From Thioalkalivibrio sp. K90mix (lineage in GTDB: Bacteria; Pseudomonadota; Gammaproteobacteria; Ectothiorhodospirales; Ectothiorhodospiraceae): DNA of 64,000 nucleotides. Both the position numbers and the translations under genes were made by a program. The stretch is from contig NC_013889.1 in assembly GCF_000025545.1 (NCBI RefSeq), positions 1,419,501 through 1,483,500 on the forward strand, read 5' to 3'. The notes beneath the pieces were generated by a model that had not been told where the DNA came from, made no database searches, and saw only the letters and a program-made list of their open reading frames with translations. Positions 19,830 through 29,808 of this stretch are shown here, piece by piece (the stretch's first letter is position 1; the number at the start of each line of letters is the position of its first letter).

Positions 19830-22800
19830 ATCCGGCTCGACTTACCGTCCACCGCCCCGTGCTGACCAGCATGGTGGCCCTGATCGTGGTAATCCTGGGC
19901 CTGACCGCGCTGACCCGCCTCCCGGTCGATCTCCTGCCCGACATCACCTATCCGGTGGTCACGGTGATGACCTCCTACCCCAACGCCGGGGCCGAGGAGG
20001 TCGAGCAACTGGTGACCCGCCCGGTGGAACAGGCAGCGGCCGCAATCACCGGGGCCCAGGAGATCCGGTCCACTTCGGCCGAAGGCAACAGCAATGTGCG
20101 CGTCAACTTTGCCTGGGGCACCGATATCCGACAGGCCGTTGATGACCTGCGCGATCGCCTGGCGCGCATTGAAGGTCAGCTGCCGGATGAGGCAGACCGG
20201 CCCCTGGTGCGCCAGTTCGACACCCAGGACTCGCCCATCATGCGCCTGGGCGTCGGCTCGCAGCTCGACGCCATCCATCTGCGCACCCTGATCGACAACC
20301 GCATTGCCCCCCGCCTGGAGCGCATCCCCGGCGTGGCCGCGGTGGATACGTTTGGGGGACTGGAAAGGGAAGTGCGCGTCGAGGTCGACCCAGACCGGAT
20401 ACAGGCGATCGACCTGGGGCTGGACGACCTGCGCAACCGGATTCGCGATGCCAACGTGATTACCCCTGGTGGCCCGATCATGGACGGTCGCCGTGAATAC
20501 CGGCTGCGTACACCAGCCGAGTTCCGCTCGGTGGGCGAGATACGCGATACCGTGGTCCAGCGCAGCGAAGATGGCGTCACCTACCTGCATCAAGTCGCCG
20601 AGGTCCGCGATACCCACCAGCGCGTCACCCGTCGTTTCCGGGTCAACCAGGAAGAAGGTGTCCAGCTGGCCGTGCGCAAATTGGCGGACGCCAATACCGT
20701 CGAGGTGTCCGAGGCGGTCCACGCCGAACTGGTCCGTCTCAACCGCGACTTCCCGCAGATCGACATCCGCGCGGTAACGGACGAGGCGGGCTTCATCCGC
20801 AGCTCCATTACCAATGTCGGGCAGTCCATCCTCTACGGGAGCGCACTGGCCGTTTTGGTCCTGCTGGTCTTCCTGCGCAACATTCGTTACACGCTGGTGG
20901 CGGCCACCGCGATTCCTCTCGCGGTCATCTCGACGTTTGGCCTCGTCTACTTCGGCGGGCACTCGCTCAACCTGATGACCATGGGCGGGATCGCATTGGG
21001 TGTGGGACTGATGGTCGACAACGCGATCGTAGTGATCGAGAGCATCGCCCGAAGGCGAGAGGAACACGCGGAGCAAAGCGCCATCGAGGCGGCCGTCACT
21101 GGTACGGGGCGTGTGGCACCCGCAATCATCGCCAGTACGCTGACCACCGTCGCCATCTTCCTGCCGTTGTTCTTCGCCCAGGAACTGGCCGGGCAGCTGT
21201 TCAAACCACTCGCCGCTGTGGTGGCCTTCGCGCTGGCCGCCTCGCTGATCGTGGCCCTGACCGTGGTGCCGATGCTGATGGCACGCGCCCCGATGCCCAG
21301 GCGCGACACCAGCGCCCTCGCCCGCATGGAACGGCGCTACCAGGGCCTTTTGCGCGGCACGCTGGCGCATCCCTGGATGGTGATCGGGGTCAGTGCCTTG
21401 CTGATGGTCATCGCACTGGCCGGTCTGCGGGGCGTCGGCACCGAATTTCTACCGGCCACCGACGAGGGCGAACTGCGCGTGCATGTCTCCATGGAACCGG
21501 GGACACCACTCGACGAACTGTACTCCACCATGGCCAGCCTGGAAGAGGTGATTCGCGACGAGGTGCCTGAGCTCCAGAACCTGGTGTCCAGCTCTGGCGC
21601 CTCTGCCTTCAGGGCATCGTCGCCCGCCTCCGGCAACATGCGCGTAATGGTCGGCTCGCGCGACAGTCGCAGCCGTTCTTCGGAGGAGATTGCCGCTGCC
21701 CTGCGCGAGGCCCTGGGTACCCCACCGGGAACCGAGATCCGTGTCCGCGCCTCCAGCAACATCTTCTTCCGCGGATTCGGCCGCGGCGATGACGAGGAAC
21801 GCCTGTCGGTCGAAGTGCGCGGCTTCGAGCTGTCGACCATGAATGCGGTGCTCGAGCGGTTCGAGGAGGCGCTGGCCGATGTCCCCGGCATTACCGACAC
21901 GCGGGTGGGAACCGATGGCGGCCAGCCCGAGTTCGCCACTCGCATCCATCGCGATCGCGCTGCAGATCTCGGCGTGGATGTACGCACTATTGCCCAGACG
22001 CTGGAAACCGCGCTGGGCGGCTCCAGCGCCGGCCAGCTGCGTGCGGGGGGCGACGAGACCCGGATCTGGGTCCAGTTGCGCGACGCGGATCAGAGCTCAC
22101 TGGAGGACCTGCTCAACCTGACCGTGCGCAGCGAGGACGGCGAACGCGTCGCCTTGCGCAGCCTGATTTCCTTCGACACCGAGATCGGGCCCGACAGCAT
22201 CGAACGACGTGAACAGGCCCGCGTACGTACGCTATTCATCAATCTGGGGGATCGCTCGCTGGGCGAAGTGGCGGCCTCGGTCCGCGAGGCCCTGGCAGAC
22301 ATCCCGCTGCCCGAGGAGATCGACTACTCCGTCACGGGCGACATCGAAGAACAGGAAGCCGCATTCTCGGAGCTGCTGCTGGGTACGATGCTGGCCACCC
22401 TGCTCGTGTACATGGTCATGGCCAGCCTGTATGAATCCCTGCGCGATCCCCTGATCGTGATGTTCTCGATCCCGCTCGCGATCATCGGGGTCACCGGCGC
22501 GCTGCTGGTCACCGACACCACGTTGAATGTGCAGTCACTGATCGGCGTCCTGCTGCTGGTCGGCATCGTCGTCAACAACGCGATCCTGCTGGTGGACCGT
22601 ATGGCCCGGCGGCACCGCGATGACGGAATGGAACTGCACGAGGCGGTCGTGGCCGCCGCCGGCGAGCGCCTGCGTCCGATCCTGATGACCACGCTGACCA
22701 CGATTCTCGCGCTCTCACCCCTGGCCATCGGAATGGGTGATGGCGGCGAGGCCCAGGCCCCGATGGCACGCGTAGTGATCGGCGGACTGCTGTCGTCTAC

Positions 22801-22900
22801 GCTGATCACCCTGGTGCTGATCCCGACGCTCTACCTGCTGTTCCACCGTCGCGGCAAGCATCCCCAACCCGTCTACCGAGTCGGAGCCGAAAATGCCTAG
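19826..22900 (+). CDS. RND (HAE-1-like) efflux pump inner-membrane subunit
   Basis: A 1024-residue proton-driven pump of the AcrB fold. Twelve membrane spans are arranged as one after the N-terminus (VLTSMVALIVVILGL), six in the middle (325-540) and five near the end (860-1015), with two large periplasmic porter domains between. The relay motif in TM4 reads GVGLMVDNAIVVIE, that is Asp-Asn rather than the Asp-Asp of AcrB, as in several related subfamilies. Start is a GTG overlapping the adaptor stop; the end overlaps the outer-membrane gene by eight bases. The trio forms one operon. Confidence 0.96.
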   Translation: MNPARLTVHRPVLTSMVALIVVILGLTALTRLPVDLLPDITYPVVTVMTSYPNAGAEEVEQLVTRPVEQAAAAITGAQEIRSTSAEGNSNVRVNFAWGTDIRQAVDDLRDRLARIEGQLPDEADRPLVRQFDTQDSPIMRLGVGSQLDAIHLRTLIDNRIAPRLERIPGVAAVDTFGGLEREVRVEVDPDRIQAIDLGLDDLRNRIRDANVITPGGPIMDGRREYRLRTPAEFRSVGEIRDTVVQRSEDGVTYLHQVAEVRDTHQRVTRRFRVNQEEGVQLAVRKLADANTVEVSEAVHAELVRLNRDFPQIDIRAVTDEAGFIRSSITNVGQSILYGSALAVLVLLVFLRNIRYTLVAATAIPLAVISTFGLVYFGGHSLNLMTMGGIALGVGLMVDNAIVVIESIARRREEHAEQSAIEAAVTGTGRVAPAIIASTLTTVAIFLPLFFAQELAGQLFKPLAAVVAFALAASLIVALTVVPMLMARAPMPRRDTSALARMERRYQGLLRGTLAHPWMVIGVSALLMVIALAGLRGVGTEFLPATDEGELRVHVSMEPGTPLDELYSTMASLEEVIRDEVPELQNLVSSSGASAFRASSPASGNMRVMVGSRDSRSRSSEEIAAALREALGTPPGTEIRVRASSNIFFRGFGRGDDEERLSVEVRGFELSTMNAVLERFEEALADVPGITDTRVGTDGGQPEFATRIHRDRAADLGVDVRTIAQTLETALGGSSAGQLRAGGDETRIWVQLRDADQSSLEDLLNLTVRSEDGERVALRSLISFDTEIGPDSIERREQARVRTLFINLGDRSLGEVAASVREALADIPLPEEIDYSVTGDIEEQEAAFSELLLGTMLATLLVYMVMASLYESLRDPLIVMFSIPLAIIGVTGALLVTDTTLNVQSLIGVLLLVGIVVNNAILLVDRMARRHRDDGMELHEAVVAAAGERLRPILMTTLTTILALSPLAIGMGDGGEAQAPMARVVIGGLLSSTLITLVLIPTLYLLFHRRGKHPQPVYRVGAENA

Positions 22901-24479
22901 GCGTTACCGTGCCGCCCTGCCACTGCTGGCCTCGCTGGCCCTGGCCATTCCCGCCACTGCAGAGGATGACGAGCCGACAGGCAACGGGTTGCGCCTATCG
23001 TTGCCGGCAGAGCAACTCATGGCCATCGATCCGTTTGGCCGTGAGCCCGTGGGCGAGGAGACCCTGTCCCTCGAAGAAGCTGTCGCACGGGCGCTGGAAG
23101 GGAACCGTGGCCTGCGCGCGGAGCGCCTGCAGACCGCGATTGCCGGTACCTTCGAAGCACAGGAGCGCGCCGTATTCGATCCCGAGCTGTTTGCCGAGGT
23201 CGAGGTCACCCGGGACCAGAGCGTACGCCTGCTGGAGGAGGCCGAGGAAGACACCGACGAGGTCACCTCGACCCAGCGTTTTGGCGAGGCCGGTGTTCGT
23301 CAGTCGCTGCCGACGGGTACCGACCTGAGCCTGTCCGTGCGCAGCCAGCGCGCGACCAGTTCGCGCGTCGATCAAACCCAGTTCTCGTCCCGCGCCGGCC
23401 TGACGCTCACCCAGGCCCTGCTGCGAGGTGGGCGCATCGAATCCAATCTGGTGCGCCTGCAACAGGCCGGCCTGGACGTCGAGGCAACCGAATACGAAGT
23501 CCGCGCGTTCGTCGAACAGCTCATAACCGACGTGGAGACCGCCTACTGGGATCTGGTGCTGGCCGGCGAGCAGATCGAGATTTTCGAGGAGGCCCTGGCC
23601 GTCGCGAGCCAGCAACTCGACGAGACCCAGCGCCGCATCGATGCCGGCGATCGCCCGGAAACCGAAGCCGTCTCTGCACGCGCCGAGGTCGCCCTGCGGC
23701 GCCAGGGGCTCATCGACGCGCGCAGCGAGCGTGCGCGCGCGCAAGACACCCTCGCGCGCCTGATTCAGGGTGATGGAGGCCTGTGGGACACCCGGCTGCT
23801 GACGAGTTCCGAGCCGGCCCTCGACCGCTACGAGATCGAACCACTCGATACCTACGTGGCACTGGCGCGCGACCATCGCGCCGACCTCAACGAGACCCGC
23901 CTGCGGGTCCAGCGCGACGAGCTGGAGGTCATTCGCACCCGCAATGGCCTCCTCCCCCGCCTGGACTTCTTTGTCACGCTTGGACAATCGGGCTATGCGG
24001 ACAGCTTCGGGCGTACCTTCCGCGACACCCAGGGCGACGGCTACGACCTCGCCGCCGGACTGCGGTTCGAGATGCCGATCGGCAACCGTGCCGCCGAGGC
24101 GGAACACACACGCGCGCGCCTGACGCGCCAGCAAATCAGCGAAACCCTCGCCAATCTGGAGCAGTTGGCGATCGAAGACGTGCGCGCCGTCTGGTTCGAC
24201 GCCGCCCGCGTTCGGGAGCAGATTCGCGCCCAGGAAGAGACCATCGAGCTCCAGGAAGAACTCTTGCGCGTGGAACAGACCCGCTATCGCGTCGGCGCAG
24301 GGACGGCACTGGCCGTGGCCCAGGCCCAGCGTGACTTGCTCGAGAGCCGTCTGCGCCTGACCGAGACCGTCGTGCGCTTTCGCCAGCTGACCACCGAACT
24401 CCTGAACGCAAGTGGTACGCTACTGCTGCACCGCGGCATCGACGCGCCGGGCTCTGAACGCGTGGACCTGCGTATGTAG
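22893..24479 (+). CDS. TolC-family outer-membrane efflux channel
   Basis: A 528-residue outer-membrane factor for the RND pump just upstream. It has a signal peptide ending near ATAEDDEP (residues 1-23), two TolC repeats made of long helices (TLSLEEAVARALEGNRGLRA near 56 and the second repeat near 310), and conserved helix-end segments such as VETAYWDLVLAGEQIEI. The ATG lies inside the last codons of the pump gene. The stop converges with the ABC permease stop 26 bases away. The opening helix lengths look normal. Confidence 0.93.
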   Translation: MPRRYRAALPLLASLALAIPATAEDDEPTGNGLRLSLPAEQLMAIDPFGREPVGEETLSLEEAVARALEGNRGLRAERLQTAIAGTFEAQERAVFDPELFAEVEVTRDQSVRLLEEAEEDTDEVTSTQRFGEAGVRQSLPTGTDLSLSVRSQRATSSRVDQTQFSSRAGLTLTQALLRGGRIESNLVRLQQAGLDVEATEYEVRAFVEQLITDVETAYWDLVLAGEQIEIFEEALAVASQQLDETQRRIDAGDRPETEAVSARAEVALRRQGLIDARSERARAQDTLARLIQGDGGLWDTRLLTSSEPALDRYEIEPLDTYVALARDHRADLNETRLRVQRDELEVIRTRNGLLPRLDFFVTLGQSGYADSFGRTFRDTQGDGYDLAAGLRFEMPIGNRAAEAEHTRARLTRQQISETLANLEQLAIEDVRAVWFDAARVREQIRAQEETIELQEELLRVEQTRYRVGAGTALAVAQAQRDLLESRLRLTETVVRFRQLTTELLNASGTLLLHRGIDAPGSERVDLRM

Positions 24480-24505
24480 TTCCGGACCCTTGTTTCTCCT
24501 GCCCC

Positions 24506-25270
24506 TTAGCCCCGAGCCAGACGCCGATTCAGGGCCCAGACGGACAGCGGTGCAAAGATCACCGCTATCACGGCAGCCCACACAAGGGTCCACAAAGCGG
24601 GCTCCAGCGCATGCCCCCCACTCAGCAGGGCACGCGAGGCCTCCGCCAGCAACGAGACGGGGTTGGCCTGCACAAAGGGCTGCAGGACGGCAGGCATCGT
24701 CTCCAGCGGGACAAAGGCGGTGGAGACGAACGTGACCGGGAACAACGCCGTAAAACCGAACAGCTGGACATGCTCCGGATCACGCGACAATACGCCGACC
24801 AGCACCATCATCCAGGATGCGGCCGACGCGAAGACCAGCACCAGCGCCACCATCGCCAGCACCTCCCAAACCGACGTCTCGATCCGGAAGCCCAGCAACA
24901 CCCCCACGACCAGCAGCAGCGCGATACAAAGCGCCTGTTTCAGAAGATCGGCCAGGATCCGCCCCGCCAGCGGCGCCCAGCGCGGAATCGGCAGGGCGCG
25001 AAAGCGGTCGAACACCCCACGCGTCAGATCGGTGTTCAGGCCATGCCCGACATAGACGGTGACAAACAGCATGTTCATCGCGATCACGCCCGGCAGCACA
25101 AACGGCAGGTAGGCTTCGGTCGAGCCCGCGACCGCTCCGCCGAACACATACAGGAAAAGCACCAGAAACAGGATCGGCTGGATGGAATAATCCCCCAGCT
25201 CCCACGGATTGCGGCGCACCTGCACGAGACTTCGCCACGCCAGAGCCAGGGTCTGGTCGAGTACCTTCAT
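24506..25270 (-). CDS. DrrB/ABC-2-type transporter permease
   Basis: A 254-residue ABC-2 permease with six hydrophobic spans (for example ILFLVLFLYVFGGAVAG, ALCIALLLVVGVLLGF and the last span near 225-245). The GVFDRFRALPIPRWAPLAGR loop is a hallmark of the DrrB/NodJ subfamily that exports drugs or lipids. Its start overlaps the ATPase stop by a few bases, giving a two-gene exporter. Substrate cannot be told from sequence; antibiotic or polysaccharide export are the usual roles. Confidence 0.92.
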   Translation of the reverse strand: MKVLDQTLALAWRSLVQVRRNPWELGDYSIQPILFLVLFLYVFGGAVAGSTEAYLPFVLPGVIAMNMLFVTVYVGHGLNTDLTRGVFDRFRALPIPRWAPLAGRILADLLKQALCIALLLVVGVLLGFRIETSVWEVLAMVALVLVFASAASWMMVLVGVLSRDPEHVQLFGFTALFPVTFVSTAFVPLETMPAVLQPFVQANPVSLLAEASRALLSGGHALEPALWTLVWAAVIAVIFAPLSVWALNRRLARG

Positions 25271-26244
25271 GTGCCCTCCTCCGCCGGCTCCGCCGTTGCC
25301 TCGGCGGCATGACCGGTAAGGGCCAGAAAGACATCATCAAGGCTCGCGGTGCGCAAGCCGACCTCGACAACCTCAATGCCCGCCTGGTCCAGAGCCCGCA
25401 GCACCTTCGGCACTACGGCACTGGTCGTCACGGCCACACTCAGGGTGTTGTCCCTCGCCTGCGGCCGTTCCCCGACCGTCCGCGCGATCACCTCGGCCGC
25501 ATCGTCTATCCGGGTGACATCCGCCAGCACCACGAACAGGGAGCGTCCACCCACGCGTTCCTTCAGCTCCGAGGCGGTCCCCTCGGCGATAATCCGTCCG
25601 CGATCCAGCACCACGATTCGATCCGCCAGGGCGTCCGCTTCGTCGAGGTACTGCGTCGTGAGCAGGACGGTGGTGCCCTGCGCCCGCAGTTCCCTTACCA
25701 GGCGCCACAGGTCACGTCGCGCCCGCGGGTCGAGCCCCGTGGTCGGCTCGTCGAGAAAGAGTATGGCGGGATTCCCCACCAGGCTCGCCGCCAGATCCAG
25801 ACGGCGCCGCATGCCACCGGAATAGGTCTGTGCCGGACGATTCGCCGCATTGAGAAGATGAAACTGCCCCAGCAGCTCGTCCGCACGCCGACGCGCATCG
25901 CGACGGCCCAGACCCAGTAGTCGTGAAATCAACAACAGGTTCTCGCGCCCCGTCAGCTTCTCGTCGACCGAGGCGTACTGCCCGGTCAGGCCGATGATCT
26001 CGCGCACCCGCGCTGCATCGTGCACCACATCGAAGCCGCCGACCTCCGCCGTCCCCGCATCCGGAGCGATCAGGGTGGCGAGCATGCGAACGATCGTGGT
26101 CTTTCCAGCACCATTCGGCCCCAACAGACCCAGGATACTCCCGGTTGGGACTTCCAGATCGACACCATCGACGGCGCGAGTGCCGTTATAGCTGCGTACC
26201 AGTCCCTGCAAGCGAATCGCGATTTTCATGTACGCAGCATTCAC
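25267..26244 (-). CDS. DrrA-type ABC exporter ATP-binding protein
   Basis: A 325-residue ATPase partner of the DrrB-like permease. It shows Walker A GPNGAGKTT, the Q-loop in GLTGQYASVDEKLTG, the ABC signature YSGGMRRRLDLA, Walker B AILFLDEPTTGLDP and the switch histidine position replaced by glutamine (TTQYLDEADALAD), as is common in the DrrA group. A C-terminal DUF4162-like domain follows residue 240. I start at the ATG at 26244, which has GGGGCGG just upstream; an ATG at 26229 is nearly as good. Confidence 0.93.
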   Translation of the reverse strand: MNAAYMKIAIRLQGLVRSYNGTRAVDGVDLEVPTGSILGLLGPNGAGKTTIVRMLATLIAPDAGTAEVGGFDVVHDAARVREIIGLTGQYASVDEKLTGRENLLLISRLLGLGRRDARRRADELLGQFHLLNAANRPAQTYSGGMRRRLDLAASLVGNPAILFLDEPTTGLDPRARRDLWRLVRELRAQGTTVLLTTQYLDEADALADRIVVLDRGRIIAEGTASELKERVGGRSLFVVLADVTRIDDAAEVIARTVGERPQARDNTLSVAVTTSAVVPKVLRALDQAGIEVVEVGLRTASLDDVFLALTGHAAEATAEPAEEGT

Positions 26245-26274
26245 CGCCCCAGCCGGTGGCGCAACCGGATGACG

Positions 26275-26745
26275 TTACAAATGCCGGCTGAACAGTCCGT
26301 GCCGAGCCGCTCCCAGCAGGTCTCTCCAGGCCAGGGCGGGCAGCTTGACCAGGGTCTCGTGGTCACCACCCTCCAGGTAGACATCCCCTTCGGTGGGGGC
26401 ATGTTCGTCCAGGATGGGCTCGAGACCATACGGCGCGGCCAGGGCCGGAATCGCCCCCAGGGCACAGTCGGGGAAGCGTTCCGCCACCTCCTGCTCTGTG
26501 GCCAGGCCGACATGTTCTCCGATCAGGTGGTGGAGTTGTCCAAGATGCAGGCGCCGTGATGCCGGCAGGATGGCCAGCATGTAATGCCCCGCATCCTCGA
26601 CGAGAACAGCCTTCGCCAACCGGTCCCCTGGCACATGCGCGGCCTCCGCCGTGCGAGTAGCACTGCTGGCATACGGATGCCGGACCAATTCAAAGGAGAC
26701 GCCCTGCGCCGCCAGATAATCACTCAGGGTTCTCGCGATGCCCAT
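26275..26745 (-). CDS. YbaK/ProX-family aminoacyl-tRNA deacylase
   Basis: A 156-residue single-domain protein of the YbaK/INS-like fold, which hydrolyses misacylated tRNA in trans. Recognisable parts are SFELVRHPYASSATRTAEAAHVPGDRLAKAVL (the lysine in the ALAKAVL-like segment is the family's key residue), HLGQLHHLIGEHVGLATEQEVAERFPDC, and GAIPALAAPYGLEPILDE. Amino-acid specificity is not clear. It stands alone between the ABC exporter and the first diguanylate cyclase, on the same strand as both. Confidence 0.88.
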   Translation of the reverse strand: MGIARTLSDYLAAQGVSFELVRHPYASSATRTAEAAHVPGDRLAKAVLVEDAGHYMLAILPASRRLHLGQLHHLIGEHVGLATEQEVAERFPDCALGAIPALAAPYGLEPILDEHAPTEGDVYLEGGDHETLVKLPALAWRDLLGAARHGLFSRHL

Positions 26746-26790
26746 GCTGTGGCCCTCTTGCCGTCCTCATCCTCGGACTATAGACCCGCA

Positions 26791-27867
26791 TCATCCAACC
26801 GGCTGGACAACTCGCTGCTTGTCCTCGGTCTCCGCGATTTGAAGGCGATTACGTCCGGCGTCCTTGGCGTGGTAGAGGCACTGGTCCGCCCGGGCGAGGG
26901 CCGTCTCGAAATCTCGTGCATCGCGCATACTGGCCAGCCCCGCGCTGAACGTTACTCGCAGTCCATTGCCGCCAATCGGGAGCGTCGTGCCGGCGAAGGC
27001 CCGTCGAATGTCGTCGAGTACGGCCCATCCCTCATCCGGCTGCGCATGGCCCAGGAGCACCACAAACTCCTCGCCACCCCAGCGGCAAAGGAGATCGCGG
27101 CCCTTGAGATTGCGGCGAAGATGCTCGGCAAAGGCACGGATCACTTCATCGCCTGCCTCGTGGCCATGCACGTCATTGACGGTCTTGAAATGATCGAGAT
27201 CCATCAACGAAAGCACCGCGGGAAAACGTTCCGATGGAAACTCGGCGATCGCTTCCTCGAAGCCTCACCGGTTCAACAACCCTGTCAGGGGGTCCCGGCG
27301 CGCGTCGACGCTCAGTTGTTCATGGGTATCGACCGTCGCGGAGTACGAGCGCACCCGCATCCACTCGGCAAGCACGGCCAGCAGAACCAGCGCCGCGAGG
27401 GCCACCATGATCCGGCTCTTCTCCACCAGGCTGTAGGGGTAGACCCATTCCTGGCTATAGGGCCCGTACAGCCCCAGCGCCACGACCGCGATGAACAGCG
27501 CGCAAACCCACATGGTGAAACGCACACTGGTGAACCCGGCCATCACCATGATGATCGCCACCGGAAACGCGAAATAGACGCCAGTGCCTTCCACACCCCC
27601 GTGCAGGATCAGAAAGACCCCCAGTAGAAAGGCGAGCGCCGAAAGGAAGTAGCTCACATCCCGAGCTCGTCCCGTCAGGCGGCTGTACAACATGAACGCC
27701 AGACACAGGACCGCCGTCACCAGTAGCACCAGCGCCAGGCCGGAGCGCCCGGCCATCACGGCCAATGTCCCGAATATCACGAGGATCGTCGAACCGACGG
27801 TCGCAAACAGCGATACGAGCAGTACGCGACGCTCGGCCTCGATCGCCTCGGGTGTCCTTCCAGCCAT
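26791..27867 (-). pseudogene. Membrane diguanylate cyclase interrupted by an in-frame TGA
   Basis: If read through, this is a protein of about 358 residues: five or six membrane helices (residues 15-185) then a GGDEF domain that would make c-di-GMP. The domain begins DPLTGLLNR, then TGA (27265-27267), and continues in the same frame GFEEAIAEFPSERFP and so on to CRWGGEEFVVLL. The neighbouring paralogue has NRRGFEEA, so TGA stands where CGA (Arg) is expected: one C-to-T change. The GGEEF site and downstream residues are intact. A GTG at 27216 could restart a partial domain. Start ATG 27867 follows GGAGGGGG. Confidence 0.88.
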
Positions 27868-28537
27868 CCGCCCCCTCCGCCGGAAACGCCGGGCTCGCCC
27901 TCCTGGCCCTGGTCAGCGCAAGCATCCTGTCGCGCTCGTCAAACTCCCTGCTGCCCAGCGGCAGCCCTTCCCGCACTGCCATTCGCCGCCCCACACGGGA
28001 GGCCAGCCGTGTCGAGTGCGGACCGCCACGCTCGGCAACAAACCGCCCTGACACCGGATGGGCCGCAACCATCGCCCACCGCGGCAGCAGCCGTGTACAG
28101 AGGCGTAGACAGAAAGGCCGCCATCGGCCGCCAATGGATTGAATAAAATAAAGCCCACGAGTATTGCGCCCCTGTTGAACAGGAGACGGCCCAGATGACG
28201 CAAACCTTCCGTTCGCCGCGATGTACCCCCTGGTTAGGTTCCTCGCTCCCGAACCATGCACCGACTGAACGCAGGCCCTGATCCAAGGTTCCCCTGGCAC
28301 GAACTGCCTCGTGGGAGGCCCTCAATCGGCCGTTCTGCTGGCCGCTATTCCGAGAGCCTTCCCGCCCGTTGGCCGAACGGCGAACGGCCGTTGAAGAAGC
28401 CTTTAATGCGTTCGCCAGGCGATCGAGAGACGGCCATCAGGGGAGACGTCGGCACCAGAATGGCACCGTTGAAGGAAGCCGACCGACGATGCCCAGAGGC
28501 CCTGATGGATTCCATGAAGGAACCCTGCATTACGGGC
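27868..28537. other. 670-bp intergenic stretch without a convincing gene
   Basis: Sequence between the two tandem cyclase genes. Short open frames on both strands show no family resemblance, no clear ribosome sites and irregular composition. It should contain the promoter of the first cyclase gene on the minus strand, but I cannot pick one with confidence. I saw no RNA gene or repeat here. Confidence 0.5.
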
Positions 28538-29680
28538 TCAAGCCGGGAGAATATCTGGAGGTTCCTGGTCTTTGTTCCGGGGTACCGCGGCAGACACAGG
28601 CTGAAGCCCGGCATCGTCAGGTTCCCCCGCCGTATTTTCCGCTTCAGACAACTCTAGATGGTTGCGCCCCCTGTCCTTGGCGCGATAGAGGCTTTCATCG
28701 GCTTCGACCAATGCCTGTTCAAATCCCCCGGCATTCTGCAAGCAAGACAACCCCGCACTGAAGGTCAGCTTCAAGCCGTTTTCGCCAACGGGCAACACCG
28801 TCCTCGCGAAGCCGATTCGAATGTCGTCCACGACGGCCAAGGCCTCGTCTGGCCCGGCTTCGGTGATCAGCAAGAGGAACTCTTCCCCCCCCCAGCGGCA
28901 AAGCAGATCCCCTCCCCTCACGCAGGGGCGCAGATGCCGGGCAAAGGCGCGAAGTGCATGGTCTCCCGCCTCGTGCCCGTGCTCGTCATTCACTGACTTG
29001 AAATGATCCAGATCCAGTATCGCCAGCACCACAGGAAAGCGTTCGGGGGGGAGACCTGCCATCGCTTCCTCGAACCCACGCCTGTTCAGCAGTTTGGTCA
29101 ACGCGTCGTATCGTGCATCCGTCCTGAGTTGCTCGTGGGTGTTGAGCGTTGCGGAGTAGGAACGCAACCGTATCCATTCCGAGAACACCGCCAGCAAAAC
29201 GAGAACGGCCAGCCCGAGCATGATGTGCATCTTTTCATCGGCGCCATAGGGATAAACCAATCCCTCGTCTACTGGGCCAAAAAGTGCAAGCGCGACAACC
29301 GATAGAAACAGGGAACAAATCGTCAATGTAAAACGAACGCTCGTAAATCCTGTCATCACCATGATGATAGCCAGCGGGAAGGAAAAGTAGGCTCCGGCAC
29401 CTTTCACACCACCATGAACAACAAGGAAGATTGCCAACATGAACGCAAGTGCTGAGAAAAGGTAACTAACCGTTCTGATCCTTCCAGACAGCCGACCATA
29501 TACCATCAATCCTAAACTTAATACCGATGCCCCAAGGACAACAGAACCCAGAACCACGAACCCCGCCGACATCGACAGAATGCCAAAGATAAACAAAATC
29601 AATGAACCTGACGTTGCAAAGATGTTCACGAGCACAGTGCGACGCTCGTTCTCGATTTCTTCCGGTGTTCTTACAGTCAT
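28538..29680 (-). CDS. Membrane diguanylate cyclase (intact paralogue)
   Basis: A protein of about 380 residues closely similar to the broken gene beside it: N-terminal cytosolic helix (TPEEIENERRTVLVN), five or six membrane spans to about residue 185, then a GGDEF domain from DALTKLLNRRGFEEAM to the end. The active site reads RWGGEEF, encoded by a run of nine G (complement of 28885-28893). The metal Asp is in LAILDLDHFKSVNDEHGHEAGD. I start at the ATG at 29680, preceded by AGGAG; the longer open frame lacks conservation. The membrane domain should sense an unknown signal. Confidence 0.93.
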   Translation of the reverse strand: MTVRTPEEIENERRTVLVNIFATSGSLILFIFGILSMSAGFVVLGSVVLGASVLSLGLMVYGRLSGRIRTVSYLFSALAFMLAIFLVVHGGVKGAGAYFSFPLAIIMVMTGFTSVRFTLTICSLFLSVVALALFGPVDEGLVYPYGADEKMHIMLGLAVLVLLAVFSEWIRLRSYSATLNTHEQLRTDARYDALTKLLNRRGFEEAMAGLPPERFPVVLAILDLDHFKSVNDEHGHEAGDHALRAFARHLRPCVRGGDLLCRWGGEEFLLLITEAGPDEALAVVDDIRIGFARTVLPVGENGLKLTFSAGLSCLQNAGGFEQALVEADESLYRAKDRGRNHLELSEAENTAGEPDDAGLQPVSAAVPRNKDQEPPDILPA

Positions 29681-29808
29681 CCGTTCTCCTAAAACGCACC
29701 GGCCTTGGTCTTCTGTTGATGCGACGAATATCGTGTTTCGCGAGGGCCGCACCCAGCTCCGTCGACGCTCACAGTGCAGAGGATTCACGACGCGAAAGCT
29801 ACGCCACG

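Noticed and set aside
19571-21370. 599-codon minus-strand frame in the RND genes
   Set aside because: Mirror of RND coding sequence, rich in His, Gln and Arg; no ribosome site.
27265-27267. TGA as a selenocysteine codon in the cyclase
   Set aside because: The paralogue has Arg at this site, no functional reason for selenocysteine exists in GGDEF proteins, and no SECIS-like stem was evident just downstream.
27868-28537. Small ORFs of 90-280 codons in the gap between the tandem cyclases
   Set aside because: Overlapping frames on both strands with biased composition and no recognisable domain or start context.
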